A DNA stretch of 64,000 nucleotides from Phalacrocorax aristotelis. Taxonomy: Eukaryota > Chordata > Aves > Suliformes > Phalacrocoracidae. A program made the translations under genes and the position numbers. The stretch is taken from the NCBI RefSeq assembly GCF_949628215.1, contig NC_134297.1, positions 434,001 through 498,000 of the forward strand. Direction: 5' to 3'. The notes below the pieces were generated by a model. That model worked only from the letters and a program-made list of their open reading frames with translations, did no database searches and was not told the origin of the DNA. Position 1 is the stretch's first letter. Each line of letters begins with the position of its first letter. Below are positions 47,301 to 59,490 of the stretch, piece after piece.

Positions 47301-49087
47301 CCAGTTTCACGGGGCCGAGATGAAAACCAAAGCGAAAATTCACCACAAAGGCCGATCAACCGGTAGGATTTTTTATTTTCTTTTAAAGCCTAATTAGGAG
47401 CAGAGTTAACGTAGCAAAAAGTAAGCCAGCCTTCAGAAAATCCGCTTGTGTGCTCTCCGCCTGGAGACCGCGTGGATATCTGGCGTTGATTTAAAGACTC
47501 CAAGAAGCCGCGCTGCCATCCCTAGGTAAACTCTTCTCATGTTTTATGACCCCGCCGCCAGGAACTTGTCCCGTATTTCTCGCCTGAATTTGCCCGACTT
47601 CCATTTCTAACCACTAGGTATAATTTTGCCTTTTCCTACTCCGCTCAAGAGCCATGTGCCGTCAGAAACCTCTCTCTCCTCTGGGTAGCGGCGGAGGCGG
47701 CAAGCGCTCCCTTAGCCAGCCCTTGCAGCGCACCTCGCCCGCTTTCTTCCCTCTTCCCAGCCATTTTTTAGCACAGAGACTCAGATGAGTCCAGGCTTTT
47801 CCAGAGCTCTTTTTCCCCGCTTTCTGGAAACCACCCTTACAATTCCACCGTGCAAACCCTGCTTAATTGCGGCGGGAGACACACCAAGACCTTTCTCCTG
47901 AAGCCGTGCCTCTGCCCGAAAGCACCTGGTGCTTTCGACGCCCCGTGCAGCAGGGTCCCGCCCGCCCCACGCGCGCGTCGGGGCTGCGCCCGCTCCGTCA
48001 CGCTCCCCCGCCTCTTCCCCTTCGAAGCGTTTTTCAGCCTGAAGGATGGCACTGTCAGCCTGTCCCTGGTGAATAAAGAAAAGCAAACAGAAACCTTCGG
48101 AGGTGCTCCGAGTCCCAAGGACGAGGCCGGCTGCTGCCAAGGTCACGGGCGCGATGGCATTCATCTTCATTCCTCGCCATCACCATACAGTCTTAGCCCG
48201 AGAGAACCGAGCCGTTTCCGGGCTGCGCGTTTTTAAAGGATGAGGGAGCACAGGATGGTTCAAGAGGAGATTGCTTCGTAAGACAATGGCTGAGCTGATA
48301 ATGCCATCCAAAGTCGGGCCACCGGGGACCTCTTATGCTTTTAAGATCCAATCAACTTTAAAATATTACTGTCTCAGGCAGGCGGCGAGTCTTGGAATAG
48401 AAAACAAGTCATCTTGTTTTATTTACAGGGGGAAAAATAAGGCATGTTCTCCCTGTCCTCACCCACATATTGAAATTTTAATGGTGTTTGTGTGCGTTGC
48501 TGTGTTAACATCACATTTCCAGAGCTCGATCAATAAAACCTCTGGTCAAAACGCTTAATGCTCCGCTGCCAGCTGCGCGGGCGAAGCGAACAGGAGAGCT
48601 GCAGGGGGTAGGGGCAGCGAGGACACGAAGAAATGCCTCGGGGGAAGGCTGCAACCAGAGAGAACTACGTTCCCCCTCTCCTCCAAACAAAACCTTTGAC
48701 TCCACTGCCTCTCCGGCGGCCAGATGTCACCGCTCCGGAGCGGCTCGCCTGGCACAGGGGCTGGCTGGCTGGCCCTGCCGCGGCTGCGTGGGGAGTAATC
48801 GCTGGAGGCAACCTAGAAATTAAACTTATGTTTTTAGAAAAGGTACAGCATGGAAGAAGCTGTCAGGGTGACGTGCAGCTGATGCAAGTTCCCTAGTGAC
48901 CACAGATGTCGGCAATGCCAGGAGAACTTGGCGTGCTGACTCCAAGAGGAGCTGTCCGGAGGCTGGCGCGGTGCGGAGGCATCGCGGCCAGGCTCTGGGA
49001 TAAATGGGAACTTGGGGCACCATGGAGCTGGCACGCTGCATATTTGCTACCCCGGGCCAACAGTCCGTCATGCTTTTGACAAAACGC

Positions 49088-49920
49088 TGTCCTTTTGGTG
49101 AACTTTGCCCATTATAATATCATTATAACACCAAAACACACCTCCATCCCAAAATTACCTGCCTCTAAGGTGCGACCACCCCTCACTGGGCATGAGCTTT
49201 GGATTTCTTCTAGTCTACGCTTTTAAAAGTAAAGCGAGGAAATTCTACACCAATCATAATAAAGGTATGTATGACCAGAGTCACTCAAGCTCCACCTGAA
49301 AGCTAAAAATTAGTATAAAATGTGTGAAGAGAAAGAGGGTGTTGGGGAAGATACCATCGCGTGCCACTCTGACCTCTGGGACCAGTTGACGGGCTGAGCC
49401 TCCTTGTCCCCCCAACGAGACACCTTCACGTAAGATTAAAACATTTTGTTATACCAAGTGTTTCCCTGGGAAAACTTAGAAACCTCTGTATAGCCTCACT
49501 TTATATCTTTATATCTTCAGTGCTTTGTGTTCGCTTAACGTACCTGTAGCTTAGCAGTGTTACTCATCTTCTTAGTATTTGTGTGTCTTGTAACCAGCAG
49601 TCTTAACACCGGTCATCCAAAGAACCTGTGTATCTGTTGCTTTCATGAATTGGACTATTCGTTAATGTAGCCGTGATCATTCCCATTGAACGCCACCGGC
49701 CTGGACATCTGCCAAATTAGTTACTAACAACAAATACTCTCACGGGTGGTTTCTTCTACAACCCTTAGAAAATAAACTGTTGACCAAGTCTGAGGCTAAG
49801 ACTGGGCTTAGCCGCACCTAGACTCCACTCGGGGGAGTTTAGAAAGCAAAGAGGTCCTGTTGGAACCTCGGGACTCAACGGTAGGGTCTCTCCCGAGCCA
49901 CTCCTCATGCTCCAGCCATT
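49088..49920 (+). mobile_element. Probable solo LTR of an endogenous retrovirus
   Basis: This 833-bp segment differs from its surroundings by low CpG and lower GC. It has LTR-like parts in the right order: a U3-like start TGTCC, a TATA box TATAAAA (49,314-49,320) and a polyadenylation signal AATAAA (49,771-49,776). The 5-bp word AACGC stands immediately before it (49,083-49,087) and immediately after it (49,921-49,925), as a target-site duplication of ERVL-like size. The right end does not show the usual terminal CA, so the boundary is uncertain. No internal retroviral region is present, so it is a fossil solo LTR. The family is probably ERVL-like but not proven. Confidence 0.5.
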
Positions 49921-52900
49921 AACGCCACACTGCGCCAACAAGAGCAGAGTGGCTGCGGAGGCGGCCTTGGTGTAGTGAGCCTATTTGGGAGCTCCAAAAT
50001 ATTCAGGTCCATCTGGCCTTCTTCACCCCTCGTAATTACCATTCCGCGATTCCATCCCTCTGAATTACGATGCCTGCAAGATGCAAGCCCCGCTCGCAGA
50101 GATCCGGCTTGGGAATAGCCCCACGACTCCTGCATCTTGGTTGCGTCGTGCTGAAATCCCCTGCACGTTGCCTATCTGTTGGGACGCCGTCACGCAGCAC
50201 GGGAGGCTCTTTGCAACGAGTCCGTGCGCTATATATGCCCGTTACTGTCCTCGAAGCGCTTACGCGACACACCATTATTTTGCCTCAGCCGGTCGCCGCA
50301 GTGGGATGGCAGCCGTGATGGCTGCATTATGTATTTTATCGTAAAAACAAAAGCAACGTCTGCAACAGGTTCTTAATAAAAACGGGTCTCTCGCTGGTGC
50401 AGAGCGCGAGCTAAACGCTGGGTAACATCAAGCAATTTGTAGCGTCTGCGCACGTTATCACGCGAACGCCCCCAAAGCGCCCCACGAAAAAGTCAATAAC
50501 ACCAATAAAATCAACAACAAATAAAAAGCAGCCTGGCTCGGCGGCAAGCTCTGTTCAAGGGGAAACCTCTCAGCTGCCTTTTAAAGGGGCTTAGCGCGAG
50601 AGGCGTCCCCCCGTGCCGCGATGACGACGAACAAACGAGAGGACGCCGAGCATCACCGCCCCGTGCCCGTTCTCCACATCAACACCTGCCCCCAGGTCGC
50701 AAGCGCCGCGCCGCCTCCCGTGGGGCCGGCTGTCCTCGCGGGACTCGGAGCATCCCCGGCGCCTCTGGAAACTATCGCGGTACGAGCGAGAGGTAAGAGC
50801 TGTCCTTGAGATCTACTGCTTTTTGCTGGGGGTTAAAGAATGTCCCCTAAAACTCCTATTCGCTTCTGCGTTGCCTGGTGTTGCCCTACTCTTCCCACCT
50901 GCCAGGACTCGAGTGCTCTAAGTTATGCTGTTTCTTTTATTATGTACCCATTCGTCTATCCCTGAGATTCAAATTCATCCTCCTTTATGAAGAATTAACT
51001 TGTTGGAGCTGATTTATGAAGACTGGCAGGCACCTGAGCTGAAGCGGTGCTCTAATATGTTCATCATGAAGTCCTGTAGTTATTCCTAAAAGAGCTCATG
51101 TTAATGCCTCACATTAAAATTCATGTTTTATTTCTACATAACTTAATGCCTCCCTGCAATCTTTAAGAAATGCCCTTCAGAACCTGGATTTCTTTTTTTT
51201 TTTCTTCTTTCTTTTCGGCCGGGGATTGAAGCCACGGGGGTGAAGTTTGCAATAAACAGGGGGTGGCACTGGCACGGGGTGGCAGGTCCCGCATCACCGT
51301 GCATTGTGCGCTGCGGGTCTGACTGACAGCTAGGAGTCGTCAAATTACATCCTCCATTAAATGTGACTCACTTTTGTTAACGCAGGTAACGGAACCATTT
51401 TCCTTAAGAACATAGCCTTTTCTAATTCCGCTTTTACCGACAGGAGCCAGATTGCGCTAAAAAATCAGAGGTTTTAGCTTTGCATTCTTCCGAAAGACTT
51501 TTCAATTTGCAAGGGGCGAATGGAATACGAGCCTGGGCGTGTGCCGGAGGAGCAGCTCCATAGGAGACTTTCATGCAAACCAGCCTGCGGAGGAAGCAAT
51601 GGGCATGAAAGCAGAGCTACGGGGGGGTCGTCCTGAATAGTTTGGTGGGAATATTTTCTCCTCTTTCAATCCGGGCATAGTGCGTTCCCTGAAAGCTCCG
51701 GTGGAAACGAATCTGCTGGAACCCATTGAATTTGGCACAAGTTCAGTGCAGAACTTAGTTGGCCCGCCTTCACTCAAGCTGGCCCGGCAGCCCCGCGTCC
51801 CCCGCTCGCTCCCCGGTGCGCGCCCCTCGGGATACCAAACGCGTGCCTGATGGGTGGCCGGACCCGCTCCGGCTCTGGGCCTGGCTGCCGCGGGTGCCTG
51901 ACGCCCTGCCCGGGAACAGAAAGCCTCTCAGTCTGCTCGATGGAGCAGAACAGCTCGGATGACCCAGGGGTCCTCGGGGACCCCTGCTCGGCACCACTCA
52001 TTGCCCGGGACCCCACTGCAGACGACTCCCCAGGCTCTGCGGGGCAGCCCCAACACCTGGGCTGTCCCCTACCTCCGGGCTCCTCTTCCCTGCCCTCCTC
52101 GCTCCTCCCCAGCCCCCTGTATCTTTTCCGATGTGCCATCTTTGTCCTCAACCCAGGGCTTTGCAGCCTGCTTCCCCCAGCAGGACACAACACCCCCTGA
52201 GCAACCACAAACCAGAAATTAAATACCTGAGGGAGGTGGGCGAGCACAGCCAGGGGCAGGAGACGGGGGGAAGGGCTGTGCCGCAGTTGCAGAGCCCCAG
52301 CCCAGCCGCTGGGACCCTCAGCATCGCGGGGGCAGGAGCTCCCTCCACTGCCTGCGAGGCTCGGAGCGGGCCCCGCGGGAAAGCGCCGGTGGAAACGAAG
52401 CACCGTGAGCGAACGAAGGATTCCAGCGTTCCGCTGCTGATCGTAATGGCCCACCCGAAGCCTGAGCTATGGTACCGATTTGATAGGACTGTAATCAATC
52501 GTGTTTCTCACCCTCAGATGTAGGGAAAGAAAGAAAAGGAGTGGGAAAGGCAGTCTGAATTTTTGTTGCCCACCACTGCAGCAGAAAAACCTCCCCCCTT
52601 GTTATTGATGCTAGGAGCAGGCTGCTTTGTTGGAAGCGCTTGAACGCAGACAACCCCTGCTCCAAAGAAGGTCCGTCCTCAGCAGGGCAGACACGGAGGC
52701 TGCCCCTGCACGGCCACCATAAGGCTTTTAGCTTTCGACGAGGGATGCGGCGAGCCGAGGAGCCAGGACGGCTTCGAGCAGGAGCGGGAGCGGCGGGCAG
52801 GGCTTGGCGTGCCACCGGCGATGGCCATCGCCCAGGCCACGCAGGGAGCGAGCAGATGTCTTAATCCCACTCCCGCCCCTGGACTTGATCCAAGCCAGAC

Positions 52901-54093
52901 TGAAGTCGGTGAAAACCTTCCCATCGGCTCCCCCAGGCTTTGAGCCAGGCGGTTCGCGGCGTATTATGTTCCTAGGAAGCGAGACAGACGGAAAGCCCGA
53001 GCAGAGCTGCCGTGCAACTCCCACGCGAACACACAAGTGGTTTTTGCTGTGAAGAGGACACAGCTACAGCCCCTAAGGGCGCTGCTGCCGCCGGGGGAAG
53101 CGCTCGAGACCTTCCTGTGAAGCCCAGCACCGCTCGGCACGGCCAGCCCCTCGGGCATCCTTGGCGCACGCTCCTGCCCCTGCCCGCGCCCCCGCCTGCT
53201 CGGCGGAGACGCCCAGCTCCGCACCGTGGGACGGGACGAGCCACGCACCACGCGGGTCCCCGGGCTGTCAGCGCTGCGGAGGACGGGTCGGTCCCGCGTA
53301 GTTATTTCTTTTTGCCGGGGGCACAGGAAATGACTGCTAATAAACTGCCTGCCGGTGACCTCCCTTCCCTGTGTCCTTGGAAGGGAAGCTAGGCTAACTG
53401 CTGGCTTTGAACCCCCCCTGTTTATTATGTGCAGCGAAGCCTCCGCGCTTCTCGGCCAACATAAATTATAGAGCACTAGTAGAGAGAAAAGGAGGAAGGT
53501 AATGCAAAATACCCTCCCAACTAACTTTGCTAATTAAACCACCTCCGAAGCGTTCCCAAACATCCCTACATTATGACAACATGAAGAGCACATTCCAGCG
53601 AAACTATTAAATTTATATGGTGCAGATAAAATTCAAATGAGCCCATTATTACCCTGTAATAGTGCCTGAGCCAGGCGCGCACCAAGCCCGAGCAGGGCTT
53701 AATTCACAGCCCAGGGACGGACTTCTCTGGCCTCCCCCATCAATCCCTGGGAAACCGTTAACAAAGGACACTTGAACGAGTTTTTCCAGCTCTTGAGACT
53801 TGCCATTGCTTCAGGTAAATATCTGAAAGCACTGGCTTTCAGAGGGTTGCTTACAGAAACCTCTCCGGCTCCTTTCAGAGGTGCTGCCCGAGTCCCTGCC
53901 GCCCTCGCCGCGAGCTTGGCCAGCGAGCCAGCAGCTTTTACCGAGCCAAACCTGTGCTCGGCAGCAAGCCTCCCCCTTAGGAACTCAAGGGCTTATTGCA
54001 ACCTGGCGATGCGCTCCCATCCTCTCCTCTCAAAGCAACCTTGTTTTCAAACCTGTTTCCAATACTACAGGAGGAGGATTTATCTCTGTTGTC

Positions 54094-54113
54094 TTTTTTT
54101 TTTTTTTTTTTTT
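54094..54113 (+). repeat. Poly-T run (20 T)
   Basis: Twenty consecutive T residues, followed by ATTTAAA. It could be the tail of a minus-strand retroposed sequence, but no flanking duplication or recognisable body is seen, so it is recorded only as a homopolymer. Confidence 0.85.
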
Positions 54114-57100
54114 ATTTAAAGGGCTGAAAGAAAGACTTTCTAGCAAGCAGAGCAGTAATCCCTCGGCAGACTCCTGCTCGTGATCCTGCTTGTGAGGCGG
54201 GGATTGATAACATGCTCATCTGTCAAGGGTCTGGGCGCGGCTCCACCTTCCTCCAGAGTGGAATAAAAATGCCATGGGCTGGCGAGTACCCTCCATTTAC
54301 TTTCTGTTAACCTTACGCCAAAGGGAGCGATCCTTTAAGATGTCCTGAAGAAGGAGGGATCCCCCCGAGCCCCGGTCATTTCTCCTCCTGCCTGCTCTCG
54401 CCAAGACACCCACGGCACAGAGCAGACGCGTCCCTGACGGATTGTCCCGCTGGGTTAGAGTGGATGGCAGCAAGCCTTCAGGCCGTGATGCTGCAGGGCG
54501 TAAGACGGGAATTGATTGCCATGACCGGAATCGCATTCCTTGGGGAGGTTCACGCGCTCCCGCAATGGAGCTCTGCGACGCCGCGAGCATCACGAGGACC
54601 AGGTGGGCTTTGCAAAAGCTGCTCTTTTTGCGGAGCGTTGTTTTGGCTAAAATACCCTTATGGAAACTGGGAGCAGCATCCTCCCCTTCAGCTCTCCTGT
54701 CGCTGCTGACCCCCGCTGAACATTGATTTTTGCAATGCTCCTCGTTTTTCCTGTGCCAGAAACAAACCTGACTGTGTATTTCTGCAGAGATGGTAAGAGG
54801 AGAGACAGCAAAGGCAGACACATCTGCGCATCTGCGAGGTCGAACGGGTCCGGCTTTTAGGAGTCCTGAGAAGAGGCTTCTAGCCAGAGCATCTGGGGGA
54901 CCTTACACTGGAGACACTAATAGCTATGAAGAAATAGCCTTCACAGTTACCTTCTAAATACAGAGGGAGAACAGACGAGCCCCTGTGCAAGGAGCATGCT
55001 GTCTGAAAAGCCCTGCGGTGGGGAGACGAACGAGCGGTTAGTCCCCAGGGAGGGATGGGATTCAGTGCGGGGAGGCGAAGCCGCCTCGGGAAAGCAGCCC
55101 AGCCAGCCCCTGACGGTTGCAGGCTCGGCACAGCCAGCCCGGTCTCAGCCCTGGCATCTCCAAGACCTCCTCCACGCCATGATGACAGCCAGCACTGGCA
55201 CCACAGAGCAAACCTGATTTCTCCCGAATGCTGCTGGGATGAGAGCTGACGTCGTATGTCTGTAGCTATTTGCGTTTTACAGGAGCAGAGACAACTTTTC
55301 ACCGGCCCCTCCCGGTCTCCGGGTGCGGTGTTTGGGAAGACTCCCTCCCCGGATTGCAGGAAGATGCTGCTTTTGTGCCGCACGTGCTAACAAAAGCGCA
55401 TCGTGAAACCTGCGATTAGGTCTGGTTATTTGCGCAGAGCGGATCTCGCCTCCGAAAGGTGAACGGGGGTCGTCCGACACATCAGCGCCGTGGCTGAAAA
55501 CAGAGAGGCCAAGCGTGCCGGGACCCACCTGCCACCGCAAAAAGCCTCTCCCTGCTCCATCTCCATCGCCTGGCAGTCATTAAGGGGAACCGAGATGGTG
55601 GAGGAGCCCTTTGGTCCTTGCTCCACCGGAAACACGGACCCCAGATCACCGAGCGCGTGGGATTTATGCGGTGCCAGGCCGAGGGGATGCTTCACAGCAT
55701 CCCTCCGTAGGGCACCCACCCTGTACAGAGAAAGCCTCGCTAAGCAGAATACGGCCCAGCCCCGTTTGCCCCGCCGGGTGCCCTATTCCCCTAAAAGGCA
55801 GATAAGCGCCACACAGCATATTTATATCACCCGGGGGGAAGCAGTCCCAGGGCGCAGCGCTCCCTGCTAAACGCTGCTTTCAGATCTTCCCCCCCCCCCG
55901 AGATAAATGGTGCAATGCAGATTAATTCCTATCTGAGCACAGCGCTGCACATTCATCTTCTCCCCCGAGATCCGTCATCGGCAAGGCAGAAAGCGCCAGG
56001 TAAGCCAGCTCCGGCCTCGCACGCGTCCCCCTAGGAGGCACAGGCCCGTAAAGGGGGTTTCCCCGCGGCCTTTCTTACGGAAACACCCCGCCGACGCCGC
56101 GGGAAAGGTCCCGGGGATTAAGGCTCGGGCTGGTGCAGCACGATGGGCTGCCGGCCCTGCGTGCTGGGGAGGGCTTGCGAGCGGGGGGGTGCGACAGCGC
56201 TGCCCCGCGCGAACCTTTCCGTTCACCTTGCTCCCCAGGCCAAAGCTCGGCGCTGCAAAGCCTGCTGCCCGACTTGATTCGTTGTCTGTGGGCAATTATA
56301 TTTTACTGATGGGTGGTCATCGTTTGGACTAATTAGCTGTCAGGCCCCTGGAGCTTTTTGTCTGGCTGCTCTTTTTTTTAATCGTTATTGCCTCTAGGCA
56401 AAGGGCAGATATAAGCAACTTCCCTTCCTTAAATAAGGCATGGCGAGAATTTTTGCTCAAAGGAGAAATGAAAGGCTGAGCCGGAGACGACTTTTGATGA
56501 GGCTCAGAGATGTTTGGGTAACTCTGTGTACACGGCAGCGTGCACACGTGCGGAGTGCTTGTCCCCGTGTGTATTTACAGCAGCCTCTCTGCCTCCGGAT
56601 CCCAGGTGATGCCAGGAGCGAGCATGCCAAAGCGTGATAAGTGACTCCGTAAAGAAGAAACTCCAAAGGAAAAACCAACTTTCGCCTCCGGGCCTGGATC
56701 CTGCCAGCCCTGAGCGCATGATAAATTCTGTTAGGGGAAAACGTCTCTGCGTAGCTGCTATATTTACAGGCGCGGGCGGGTTGGAACGGCATCAGATGGA
56801 GCTCTGGATGTTTACTATTATTTATCCTTTGTATTTTCACGGTGCCGAGAGGCCCTGGGTGCTGAACAGCCCCTTGTGCCAGGCACCGTACACACACGAG
56901 AAGGCGCATTTGCCCCAAACCCACAAAAGTTTTTAAAAGTCAGAGACTATAGATACGTTATCACCGGCCGAGATCTCACCCTAAGCAGTTATATATAACT
57001 ATAACGCGATTTAATTTCAGACCCGCGTGATGAATTTCACGGCCCAGTTTCTATTCTCGAGCCTTCCCTCCCCCTCACTGAGGCTCCCTTTGGGCAGGCG

Positions 57101-59219
57101 GGGGGGAGATATCTGGAGGAAAAGGAGCGCTTTCCCTTCAGGTCACCCCGGGGTAACGTTCCCGCTCCCCCCACCTTGCCTGCACCGCTGCCCGCCGCTG
57201 GCGGAGGTACGGACGCGGTCTTCCTCCGGAGGGGGACAGGAGGGGGTCCTGGGGAGAAACCCCCTACCAGCCAAGGTTGCAAAGCTGCGATGCGAACCCG
57301 CGGCGGTGCGAAGAATCGGTCCGAGCATCGCAGGTCTCCCGCAGCGGGCTCACCGCTGCCACGCACGATGCTGCGTTTCGCCCCGCTCCCTCTAGTGCGT
57401 CTGAAAACAGTTTAAACAAATGAAACCAGACACCGAGAGAGGGTTTTGAGGATCCGCCAGCCTCTAGCAACTGTAAACATAGAGCATATATATATTTAAC
57501 AGGGAGTAATCCTGTATCACGCCGCCCAGCCTCACAGCCAACAGAGGTAGCAGTTTGCCGAGCCCCCCCGAACGCCGCTTGCTCGGCTCTCCTCCGATCC
57601 GTCGCACAGTTCATTTCACGAGAGCAGAAGCGACTGAAGACAAGTATTGATTTTGGGGAGAACGGAGCTTCCAGGCCTCACCTTCCACGCGCGCCCGGGA
57701 ATCGCAGCAAAGCCGGGGTGCCCGGTGGCTGGGGGTGTCCGTACGGGGGCGCGGGCGATGGGCACCCCCAGCCCTGCACCCCACAGCGCTCCCTGTGCTC
57801 GGAGCACCCGGCCATCCCTGGGGTGGGCTGCCCGAGCGCCTGCGCTGTGCCCCAGGCCCTTCCCTCTGCCTACAGCAGCTCTCTCCAAGCCCTGCAGCTA
57901 TTTTACATGGGAGGGAGGGGGAAAAAACCCAAACCAGCCAGAAACCGATTAGCTGGTAATTACATTTTGCAACATCTGCTACTTGCTACCATTTGTTTTA
58001 TTATTTCTATTTTAAAAATTGGAATAGACTGAGGTTTTTTTGCTGTCTGGAACAGCTGAACCGCCTTGAAAAACGTGACGGGCTCCTGCTCGACAGCAGC
58101 GGCGGAGCGGGTGCCGCCGGAGACGCTGCGGCACAGAGGTACGGCGCCGGAGGCCGCTCCGAAGCATCGCCAGCCCGGCTGCTAGGTATTTAGTTAGTTA
58201 GGGTGCAGCCGACAAACCGTTTGTTCATTTAGGAACAACAGAGCTTAAAAACAAACAAGGTGTTAAGAGGAGGGAACTAAAAAGCCGGGCTTTCATCTGA
58301 AGGATGTGGCGCGGCTTTGATAGGGCTCGGAGAAAAGCTCTTTTCTCAGGGGGATAATAATTATGGTTTTTGGCTTTGAGAAGTCTGGTTGGTTGGATCT
58401 TCACAGGCTTTTGGTGCTCCCCTCCCCGCCTCCTCACATTTCTACTTCAAAACAAAAGGGAAGAAGCCCCAAATAGCAGCATTTTGTTGATCAAAACCCT
58501 GGCCCAGATGAAGAAACCAGGCAGGAGCTTTTCATTATCGCCAGATGAAAACAACACCTCACTCGGCCGCGGCGAGCAGAGGATGGCTGCGGCGGGCTTC
58601 GCCCCTACCCAAGCCGCTATAGCTTATAAGCAAAGGAGCCGCGCGCACGTCTCCGGCCGCACGTGTCGTCAGAGGAAGCCAGAATATCTTGCTCTGGGCA
58701 CCGGCATTTAGAAGAAAATGGTTTTCTTTCATCTGTCCAAGTAAATCTCTTCCCAACACTTGTGAGCCTGATTGCTGCCAATTTCCTCTGCAGAAACGCA
58801 GCCGTTTGGAGGGGAAGGCATTAGTAACTAAAAGACACTCATAACATTTCAAATGAAGCACTACTTTTTCTTTTTTTCTTTTTTATTTTCCCCCCCATCC
58901 CACCTCAGGCCCTGTCTCCTTCAGCCCTTCACTACCTGTTCTTTGAGAAAGGGAGATATTTCTGCGGCTGAGCTCCATCCGTTGTGGTGCCCTGTCTGGA
59001 CACGGGGGCATTTCTGCTGAGAGAGTGGGTCCCCTTGGCAGCTGGGGCACTAAAATATATATATATGGGAAATATATATCTCCCTACACATATAAAAATA
59101 GTAGAGGCCTTAAAGCATCTCCCCTCAGAGCTGCGCAGAGCCGCAGTCTTTCAGGGTGCGCACGGGCGCCAGGCTACAACCATTTTCCGCTCATCCTTAT
59201 GTGCCTGAATATTGCCGCA

Positions 59220-59490
59220 CATATGTTATGAAAAATTACCCGCTGCTCGGAGAGCTCGGCGATACAATAAGCTGCACATCAACATTAATGAACCCCTGTC
59301 TCTCCTGCGAGAAATAGCTAATGTAATAACAGCGTTATATTCGGCAAACAAATGCTTGAGACAATTTTTTTAAGCGCCAGACAGTAAACAGGACCTAAAA
59401 TATCCTCATGAATTAGAAGAGTCTAAAATCCTCTACTGAGAAATTAATTTAATAGCAGTAAATACTGGAGCAATTTCCCCCATGTGAAAT
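59220..59490. promoter_or_regulatory. Candidate conserved non-coding element in the desert
   Basis: About 270 bp of AT-rich, CpG-poor, non-repetitive sequence with dense TAAT, ATTAAT and TTAATTTAATAG-type words lies within GC-rich DNA. The composition is like that of vertebrate developmental enhancers. There is no transposon hallmark. Conservation is not testable here. Confidence 0.35.

Larger units (their letters stand above)
34830..49080. other. Gene desert, left part
   Basis: I see no exon chain or recognisable domain in this 14 kb. In human the NXPE genes follow REXO2, but none is visible here. GC-rich DNA alternates with AT-rich, CpG-poor islands at about 39,110-39,440 (T-rich), 40,000-40,140, 40,970-41,090, 47,100-47,420 and 48,270-48,560. 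Perfect POU octamers ATGCAAAT occur at 35,168-35,175 and 42,887-42,894. One CR1 relic and one MIR-type relic are listed separately. Confidence 0.6.

Noticed and set aside
51774-52454. A 226-codon minus-strand frame
   Set aside because: Low-complexity translation without family resemblance, and several overlapping frames in the same stretch.
54094-54113. Poly-T run as the tail of a processed pseudogene or retroposon on the minus strand
   Set aside because: No gene-like or SINE-like body adjoins it and no target duplication is visible.
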